NCBI GenBank assembly: GCA_010909165.1
Contig: MU008179.1
Location: 620,001 to 684,000 of the forward strand
Direction: 5' to 3'
From: Anthoceros angustus
Lineage: Eukaryota; Streptophyta; Anthocerotopsida; Anthocerotales; Anthocerotaceae
Length of the DNA stretch: 64,000 nucleotides
Shown here: one piece after another, positions 57,001 to 64,000 of the stretch
Layout: every line of letters starts with the position of its first letter
Position numbering within the stretch: position 1 is the first letter of the stretch
Notes under the pieces: generated by a model
Seen by the model: only the letters and a program-made list of their open reading frames with translations
What the model was told of the DNA's origin: nothing
The model's database searches: none
Position numbers and translations under genes: made by a program

Positions 57001-57761
57001 CTCCGGTCAACAAATTGCGGTGAAAACAACAATGCCATCCCCATCCTCAGGTGGTGAAACCGGAGGCAATCATACCTGCCCTCCGATACTGCGCAACCTT
57101 CCGAGCCCGGCTCTGCACAGTAGAATAAACCGACTCGTCCAAGCTGGTGAACACCTCCCTGACGGTGGCCGCATCCAGCATCATGTCCACCAAATCCTGG
57201 CCTTCCCGCTTGGGAGCGTAGATGGCCCGCAACAGAGCCTCGCAGAGGCGGGGATCCTGGTACTCGGCCCGATCCAGGTTGTCATGATCTGTACTCAATT
57301 TGGCATTGGCCACATTCCCATTCCCACTCCCAGTAGCAGGCAGCTGGCTGTTGATGATGATATCGGTGATCTCGGCGACGGAGATGTCATCCACGTCCAG
57401 TGGCAGTGACAGCGGCTCCGTCATAGAAGAACGCCGAGAGTGGCCGGGCCGGTAGACAAAATCCGTGCGGTGCTGCTTGGGGCCGGGCTTCACGCTCACC
57501 TCCCTGATCCGGCCTGAGGCGGCATGGGCCAGGCGGATGGTGCCCATGGCGGGCGCCTTGGCCTGGCCGTCCGCCGGGGTGGCGTCGGCATGTTGTGTGT
57601 TCCCCCTGTTGCTCAACTTCTGGAATGGCAGGCGGAATGCTGTGGGTCGGGGCCGTGGAGTCCACCACCGCCTGGGATGGCAGCGGCAGCCGCTTGGGGT
57701 CGCAGTCGTCCGCGCTGGGCTTGCGGACCGAGCTTGTGAGGCGGCTGAAATCCGGGGGCAT
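51051..57761 (-). CDS. Munc13-like protein: C2, MHD1/MHD2, GRAM and second PH/GRAM-like module
   Basis: Twenty-two exons with canonical sites and consistent phases: 57761-57076, 56982-56553, 56462-56312, 56217-56021, 55915-55815, 55718-55485, 55395-55232, 55135-54932, 54847-54782, 54678-54542, 54396-54314, 54218-53962, 53810-53656, 53561-53426, 53336-53175, 53069-52599, 52481-52429, 52290-52056, 51974-51878, 51781-51684, 51601-51503, 51200-51051; about 1454 residues. The first exon needs one base fewer in the C run 57602-57606 (plus strand) to stay in frame. Modules: a C2 domain (FLIEVWDK ... DSFLGQIVLS), MUN/MHD helices (VVDLFFMISEVVDELSS; LNDMHAVLEQDLDLE), GRAM (GTLYVTPRHVCFAG) and a PH/GRAM-like unit (PGVLKVSAAHLIFLSTD). 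Munc13/UNC-13 relatives prime SNAREs in vesicle fusion; plant forms affect plasma-membrane trafficking. The end 51051 could change if the last introns are mis-joined. Confidence 0.8.
57602..57606 (+). other. One-base frameshift site in exon 1 of the Munc13-like gene
   Basis: Upstream of this CCCCC run (minus-strand order) the frame is MPPDFSRLTSSVRKP..., downstream it is ...ADGQAKAPAMGTIRL.... One C fewer joins them. Exon 1 is 686 nt, whereas the phase-1 junction to exon 2 demands 685. This is either an assembly homopolymer error or a real mutation bypassed by the downstream ATG (M-G-T-I-R-L). Confidence 0.7.
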
Positions 57762-59370
57762 CCTGACACTCGGGACATGCAGGCCAAGCCCACGCCCGGC
57801 CTCCGGCACGCAATTTCACCCAGGCGAGCTCGGCAGCTTCACAAAGCAGCAGCAGATCTCGTGACGCTCACTGCACACAGCGGAGCGGTCAGGATGGCAG
57901 ATGAGACAAATTCGCCTGAGATTCACCAACTCCACACGCACACGCACACTCACACTCACACTCAAACGAATATACATGGAGAGGACAAGATTGAATGAGG
58001 GCATAGAGGCCAAGTGCGACATATGCAGCTGCAAGCAAGCAAGCTGCATGGATTTGATTCTTTCCTCCCTCCTTTGAGGAAAGGCAGAGGCGCACCGTAC
58101 AGGTGCGAGCTTGGAGCAATAAATTGGGTGTCAGATTCAACGGGGGATGATAAAGCGGACGGAGGCAATTCACGCAAGGAAGGAACGAGGCGGCACTTCC
58201 AGGCAGACACGGGGGCTTACCGGATGAGATTGTGATGGCGCGCAGCTCCCGGGCCGACTCCAGCTCCTGCAATCCTTCAGAATTACTTGGCAAAGCGTTG
58301 GACGGCCTGGAGGCGCAATCCCACGGCTTCTCTTGGTCGCGGGAATTACACGAGAAGCTGCTGCAGTGGCGACATGGCTATCCCTTTCGCCCGCCTGCGC
58401 AATCCTCAACCGTTACCGCGGCACCAACACGGCGAGGCTCGAAGGCGAGCTTCCGCGGGTACGCCACCCGCTTCACGCCTGCAGGACAGCGGCCCCGACG
58501 CTCCGCATTCCCGCTACCGCGCGTGATCAATCCAGCTCCGCCTGTGCTGCGCTTTGCTCCTGGGAAGAGCCCGTGACCTGGAATGGTCCCGGGAGGATTT
58601 CGGAATGGGCGGGGGCTTGATGCAGCAGAAGCAGCACAGCAGCGCAGGCAGGCGCAGGCGCAGGCGCGAGTGCAAGTGCAAGTGCAAGTGCAACAGCAAG
58701 AGCGAGAGCGAGAGCAGGAGGAGAAGCAAGAGCAATCGCAGGAAAGCAGGGAAGGAAGCGGAGAAGGGAGCGAGCGCGGTAGGCGGAGGAGCGGCAGCTG
58801 GGAGCGCAACGCAGCGGATTGCAAAGCGCGCGGGCGGAGCGGGGCGGAGCGGAGCGAGGGAGGGAGGATGCAGGAGGACGGCGCTGCCGGGCTTCTCGGG
58901 CGGCGAAGACAGCAGGCGCGAGCCGAGGCCAAGAGAAGAGAGAATGGGAAGAGAAGAGAAGCCAGGAGAAGGGACGCCGAGGAAGAGGCCAGGTATCTAT
59001 GTATGTGCGCTTGCAAGCTCGGGTTGCAGAGCTGTATGTGTGTGGGCACAGAGCCCAGGACCCAGGACCCAGGACCCAGGACCCGGGACCCAGGACCCAG
59101 GACCCAGGACCTGGACCCAGGGTCAGGGCACGCAGCAACGGCATCGTGCCAGGTGGTTGCTGCTCTGCACTCGGTTTTGCCATCCCAGTTGCGCCCCAAG
59201 GGCCCCTACCTTACACGTCCACTTCCTCAACCTGGACCCGGACCTGGATCACATCACCATAACCGCTCTCTCACTCCCTTCCAAACCTCATTTCCACTCC
59301 ATATACATAAGGGTCCCGTAGACACTCCATTCTTTCTCCGGTTAGTGGTCAGGCAGATAGTCTAGCATGT
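57762..59370. other. GC-rich upstream region of the Munc13-like gene
   Basis: A 5' UTR intron is likely (donor TCATCCG|GTAAGC near 58218; acceptor GTGAAG near 57843). Hexamer-type repeats (ggcgca, agtgca, gagcga) run at 58645-58725. 59051-59122 is a (CCAGGAC)n array of about ten units. Long open readings on both strands are due to base composition. Confidence 0.5.
59051..59122. repeat. (CCAGGAC)n heptamer array
   Basis: Roughly ten near-perfect 7-bp units. The same unit read on the other strand is GTCCTGG. Confidence 0.95.
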
Positions 59371-59439
59371 ACCGGGTTGGGTTGCTTGCTGCTAAGGTAG
59401 TTCAACACTACACGCAAGTTCCACGCATCCATCGCAGGA

Positions 59440-59462
59440 TGTCACGTGCCGGTCACGTGGCT
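59440..59462. promoter_or_regulatory. Pair of G-box (CACGTG) elements
   Basis: gtCACGTGccggtCACGTGg places two CACGTG palindromes 11 bp apart. They could serve bZIP/bHLH factors, but which gene they might control is unclear: the Munc13-like start is 1.7 kb away. Confidence 0.35.
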
Positions 59463-59594
59463 GGGCCTACCAAGAGACGTGGATATTCGCACTAGACACG
59501 AATCTTTTTCAAGTAAAAAATTTAATCTCAAGATAAATCGACCGACTCTCCACAGCCGATAAGCTCGAATATATAGATGCCGAGTCGTATATTC

Positions 59595-59735
59595 GACTAG
59601 TCCTTAATTCAAATTTTGAACGCGAGCTAAAGCTCGAATATGCCAAATACGATTAGAAGATGCGAGACTCGTCCCTAATTCAAATTTTGAATGCGCGCTA
59701 AAAGTCGAATATGCCAAATACCATTAGATGATCAG
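59595..59735. repeat. 71-bp tandem duplication
   Basis: cctaattcaaattttgaa.gcg.gctaaa..tcgaatatgccaaata begins at about 59603 and about 59674. Confidence 0.85.
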
Positions 59736-61340
59736 GCGGACCTGGATTAAAAACTTTTCAATCTTAAGCTGATACTGTATCTTGCAGCCTCTAGTATTCA
59801 TACCATGATTAACATATTTATGAGCTAATATATTTCTATAAAGAAATGAAAATATGCAGCGCACTGGAAGATGAGAAAGAGGTAGGGTCCTAGGACGGGA
59901 AGGCTCCTGGGAGGTGGAAGGGCACACACAAGGGTGGAGATGTCCGCCCCTGCAGTTACTTCGTCGACGATTTACGTTACGGACGTAGTAAGCTAATTCG
60001 GAAGTATCGCCCGGGAGTGGGGCAGGCAGGGTCCGGTGGAGCGCCAGATTCTTGGCCATGATGCCACTGTGCCTTTGGGCATTGCTAAGGCCGCCCCCTG
60101 GGAATAGGGCCATGCATACATTGAATGATCTGGTGGCCGTTGGTCGCGCGGCACCCACGCTAATTAATGGACCACCCAATCCCCAGCTAAAACCCGGGCC
60201 GCCCGGGCCTTGGATTTGCTAAATGTCAAAGCCAGCTCATCCGATTGTGGAGCGGGAGGCGAAGGGACTGGACTGGACGACTGGACCAGGCTGAAATGAA
60301 CAGTGATGCCTGCTGACGACTTTTTCAACTCCCTCCCAACTCCCAGCCCCCAGCTCGTCTCCGCTTCGCCCGGCAAGCCACTATTTCGCAAATGTTGATG
60401 AGGCGCCGGCTTCCAACCTCCGCCTCCAGCCTCCAGCCTGGCTGCCCCGCTAATGAGGCCATGCCCCAAGCCCACAGCAGTTACCACACCCGAATCAGAG
60501 GAAAAGAAAGAAGGATTCCTCCACTGTATCCGGGGCGGACCGGGGCGAGGGCAGGGCCACGAGCGCGCGAAACAGCCAGGGCAAGTTAGTTGCCCACCCT
60601 TCGTTTCCATTGAAGAAGATAGAACAACAATAACTGCAGGCGGCGTGGCAGAGACAGTAAAGAGCAGGAGGAAAGGAAAGGTTCTGAGAGGAGAGGAAAG
60701 AGAGGAGGAGAAGCGAGAAACGGATGAGGTATGGAAATCAAGCGAGGCGGACCTGTCTAGCGCTGGGACCTGGGACAGGGGGCTGGCCCTGGCTGCCTGG
60801 CTGCCTGGCAGTGGAGTGTGCACCTTGCTTTTCAGAGATTTTGATTTTGGTGTCGCTGGCTTCCTCGACCCCTTTTGCACTGGGACAGTTGGCTTCCTGC
60901 TTTCCGCGCGCCTCTTTATCTTTTCATTTCACAGCCGGGATGTACAGTACCGTCAAGAGTATGGAATGGGATGTATGTATGTATGTGAGAGGCGGAGGGG
61001 TCCCACGGCCACCGCCTCTGCCACTCCACAAGCACCACGGCGCGCCCTTCCATGCCCTCCTATCTACATAGAAAACGCTGTGAATTCGTGTATCAGGCAG
61101 GCAGGCCCTGCAGATTCCGCACCGACACCCATGCAGCATGGCATCGCTATCTAGTACCAGGCCACCTCCCCCCTGGGACCCTGCTGCTGCTGTGATGAGG
61201 GTTTGGAAGCTCCTGTTGATGGAGCTTGGAAGATCCTGCTCATCAGGCTTGGAGGCTGTGAAAAAACACAAGGCATCCTTGTCAACGCATCGTGAACTAC
61301 GAAAGTGCTGGAAAAGTTTGTGCACTCTCCATATGTGCTC
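59736..61340. other. Intergenic stretch without firm gene
   Basis: A 238-codon minus reading at 60880-60164 and other open frames are low-complexity (Ser/Pro-rich) and not conserved-looking. No splice-consistent model found. Confidence 0.45.
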
Positions 61341-61344
61341 TGCC

Positions 61345-61465
61345 ACTGCCTCTGCCCCTCTGCCCCCTGCCCCTCTGCCCCTCTGCCCCTCTGCCCCTGT
61401 CCCTGCTCCTGCCGGAGCCGGTGCCGGTGCCGTTGCCCCCGCCCTTGCCCCTGCCCACTGCTGAT
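61345..61465. repeat. (CTGCCC)n-like low-complexity tract
   Basis: Imperfect hexamer/heptamer tract of c, t and g (ctgcccctctgcccc...), grading into ggtgccggtgccg and gcccttgcccctgccc. Confidence 0.9.
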
Positions 61466-61796
61466 GCATGTATGCGTGCAGGTACTGTATCATGGCCGCG
61501 TACATACAGCATCACGCTCGCTGTGTACGCAAAGATCTGGCCACTGACAAGATCCCTGAAATGCGCTACTTCTGCTCTCCTGAAGGCGAAGCGAGGGGAG
61601 AAGGGGAGCGCCCCCCCCGCTTTCTAACCCTAACCCGATGTTACTTCTTCTCTTGCACCGGCCGGGCTCCGAGCTCCTGCCTCCCGGACTCCCAGTCGCC
61701 CTGCCGCTGGCCTAGGGTTGTGGTAGAGACGATGGCATGCTCATGTTAAACATGTCAATTGCTGCCAGGTACAGCGTCGAGTTGAGTCGTGGCGTA

Positions 61797-61911
61797 AGCC
61801 GTGAGCCGCGAGCCGTGAGCCGTGAGCCGTGAGCCGTGAGCCGTAAGCCGTAAGCCGTAAGCCGTAAGGTGTGAGGTGAGCCGTGAGCCGTGAGCCGTGA
61901 GCGTACCCAGA
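61797..61911. repeat. (GCCGTGA)n heptamer array
   Basis: About 16 units of gccgtga or gccgtaa, with one degenerate patch at 61866-61878. Together with 59051-59122 it is the second 7-bp array within 3 kb. Confidence 0.95.
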
Positions 61912-63618
61912 ATCCAGGGACCACGGCCCCGCAGCGGGAGCTGCCATTGCCATGGCCGGTGCCGGTGCCTTGCCGAGGTGACGGAGGTTCCTGCCGAGCC
62001 TCCAGTCTGCACTCCAGTGCGGCCCGTCATGTGAGCCCCCCAAGTGTCACGGGATGTGCAAGCGCTGCATTCGATGCCGTTCGCCCTTCGCTGTTACGCC
62101 CGCGCGCCCGCGTGTTCCTGTCTGACCGCCGAATCATCGGGTTGGATTCCCGATGATCATCGTTGTGCCTCTGCAACACCATACACAAACCCCTGCCAGA
62201 TAGCCGTAATCAAAACCATTGCCATCTCCCTTGCCATAGCCTTTGCCACTGCGGTAAGCCAGAACCTGCAGACCCTTTCCAGTGCCGATGCCGTTCCCAA
62301 GCCCTCATCCATCTCCCTTTCACCTGTCAAGGCCTCTCTTTCCCTTGCCATCGCCATTGCTGACGGCCATGCACACGCCAACTGACATGCATTGCCACGC
62401 TCCAAATCAAAAATCCACAACGCTGCGCACGCACTGCGAATTGCGAGCAACCACGACAGAGTCGTATCATTACCGACATCACCCTGTCCGCCTTCGCCCT
62501 GCCGCAACCTGCCCGTCATTCCTTCCCTCGGCAGTGGACAACTCCAGCAGTTTCAGTTTCGCCGCGGCTAAACTCGCGCAGTGAGTGCGTTTGGCCGACG
62601 TGGCATACTGCCGTGGAGGATGACTCTGGAACCGTGCGACGCTACGAAACGAAACGAACAGCCAGGCCGCTTGAATAATTTGAGAATCTCTCGAGCATCT
62701 GCCTCCATGGCTTGCTGGCTACGGCCCCTTCTTCAGGACCCTTCGTCAACACGCTTCCTTAGCTCTTGTGAGGCTGCCCACAATGGCTCAAGTTCATTTC
62801 TGAATTGAGCTCCGCATCTCCAGGCTGCAAATCGAGCCCAGGCTCGCTGCTATCACTTCCAGATTCCCGTCACTCACTTCATTTGCGCTCCTCTTCCTGC
62901 AAGGAGCCAGCAGCAACGCTTCTGTCTGCGACGTATACCACGACACAGCCAGGTATGGTTCACTCTCTGCTTCCCTTTGAGACTCCTTTCATCAGTCTGA
63001 TTAACTTTTGCCTCTTCGAGGATGTGAGAAACGTAGAGCAACAAGTCGGGCGGAACGCCAAGACATTTGCTCTGCTGCCTTCATGGTGCTCATTCTAATT
63101 TGGCAACACGATATCGGAACCACCGACAAGGCATCAGAGATCATGATAGTGATGGATTTCAGCTACTTGCTTCCTGAACCTGTGCTGTTGCTTGGAGTGC
63201 ACACCTCTGAAGGTACTTTAAGTACCCACACTAGCTCATACTGTCCTCATCTGACGTGCTCTGTTGCTCTCCCTTCGACATGTCTTGTCGTCAACAGGAA
63301 GGAGAAACCTTTCTTGAGGAGCCTGCAGCCAGCAAGGAGTCTTGAGCCAGAGTGTATCAGTTTTGGAAGGGGTATACACTTCTAGACTCTCTGAGCCTTC
63401 TCCCGCCTCCCTCTACTCTTCAAACATTTCTTGGAGGTCTTAGTTTGGACAGGATAGGCTTTGCCAGCATAACGACAGGAGGAACTGAAGCCAATGGCCC
63501 TCACAGGAACCAGCACACCACACGAGCTTATACTACGAAGGACCCAGTCTGAGGACGCACCTTAATACCACCTTCCAGCAGTCCATAGCCTAAGGACACA
63601 CACTAGAGCTGTACGACA
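61912..63618. other. Intergenic stretch without firm gene
   Basis: Short open readings on the plus strand (e.g. 62805-63098, 63008-63385) have no recognisable features. Confidence 0.4.
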
Positions 63619-64000
63619 ATGGCCAAATCATCTGGAGCATCTACCACGAGGTCTAACAAATCTAAGGAGGAAGAAGATGGTGGTGACAGTGAGTCGGAAG
63701 TGGAGGGACCCTTTGGAGGTTACAACACCGGTGCAATGCCACTCAGCCACCGAATTGGATACAAATGGCACCCTGTCATTCCAGTCCCTTATTGTACAGG
63801 ACGAGGGCCACATGCCTTCATCGACACAACCAAGGGAAGAAGATCTTCAAGCTCAGCAGCCCTTACAGCCAGGCTCCTTGCTAAATGGCATTATCACAGC
63901 GCCTGCAGTGTCGAAGGTCAAGAAGCCGAGCTCAAGCGAAGAGAGGATGCCTGTAACAAGTTCTACGCAGAAAGAGACAGAGTTATTGCAGAGGCCAGAC
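63619..64000 (+). CDS. Partial open reading frame at the right edge, unknown
   Basis: ATG at 63619 opens a frame that stays open for 127 codons to the end of the window. It begins MAKSSGASTTRSNKSKEEED, is acidic then contains an aromatic/Pro block (GYKWHPVIPVPYCTGRG) and a charged helix (ELKRREDACNKFYAERDR). It may be a gene's first exon or a retroelement gag. I cannot decide from this piece. Confidence 0.4.
   Translation, partial: MAKSSGASTTRSNKSKEEEDGGDSESEVEGPFGGYNTGAMPLSHRIGYKWHPVIPVPYCTGRGPHAFIDTTKGRRSSSSAALTARLLAKWHYHSACSVEGQEAELKRREDACNKFYAERDRVIAEAR

Noticed and set aside
58378-59365. Long overlapping readings of 147-273 codons on both strands
   Set aside because: All derive from GC-rich simple repeats; none has conserved features.
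60164-60880. 238-codon minus-strand reading
   Set aside because: Composition-driven, no domain, no splice-consistent extension.

Overview
This window is nuclear DNA of a land plant. It carries a DYW-type PPR editing factor, an exocyst SEC10 gene, an LRR receptor kinase, germin-like proteins, a chloroplast J-protein of the J20 type and an OSB protein with a PDF motif. Introns are short (about 60-170 nt, canonical GT-AG), gene bodies are GC-rich and they lie between very AT-rich blocks. Together with the DYW gene and the unusual gene content this suggests a seed-free plant (hornwort, lycophyte, moss or similar). That placement is inference and I cannot name a species.

Layout. 1-1.3 kb: end of a broken Copia retrotransposon. 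2.3-8.3 kb: a decayed tandem germin-like (GLP) array with one intact gene, one copy broken by indels and several promoter-like relics, plus a Copia gag/protease relic on the minus strand. 8.6-23.2 kb: four minus-strand genes, namely an LRR receptor kinase (two exons), a DYW PPR protein, an OSB-type organellar ssDNA-binding protein and exocyst SEC10 (23 exons resolved). 23.7-27.5 kb: AT-rich DNA with an intronless PLATZ-like zinc-binding gene and a decayed second copy interrupted by a small insertion. 27.7-28.6 kb: a two-exon pathogen-related (SnoaL-like) gene. 29.7-30.4 kb: a relic of a hAT element carrying a strict 44-bp minisatellite. 31.0-32.0 kb: a three-exon gene that reads as a pyruvoyl-dependent arginine decarboxylase, a family known mainly from archaea and bacteria. 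33.1-36.3 kb: an RS/basic-rich ORF and a three-exon orphan gene. 36.3-41 kb: AT-rich DNA with two satellite-like arrays. 41-42.5 kb: a Cys-rich orphan protein. 43.6-44.1 kb: C-terminal domain of a hAT transposase. 46.0-46.7 kb: J20-like chloroplast DnaJ protein. 49.9-50.7 kb: a two-exon multi-pass membrane protein. 51.0-57.8 kb: a 22-exon Munc13-like gene (C2, MHD, GRAM and a second PH/GRAM-like module). 57.8-64 kb: GC-rich DNA with low-complexity repeats and no firm gene until a partial ORF at the right edge.

The genes do not form one pathway. SEC10 and the Munc13-like protein both belong to vesicle tethering and priming, and the PPR and OSB proteins both act on organellar nucleic acids. Two genome-level themes stand out: many short tandem duplications (periods about 27-140 bp), several touching coding ends, and reading-frame breaks that coincide with C or G runs. 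The latter could be assembly errors rather than real mutations.
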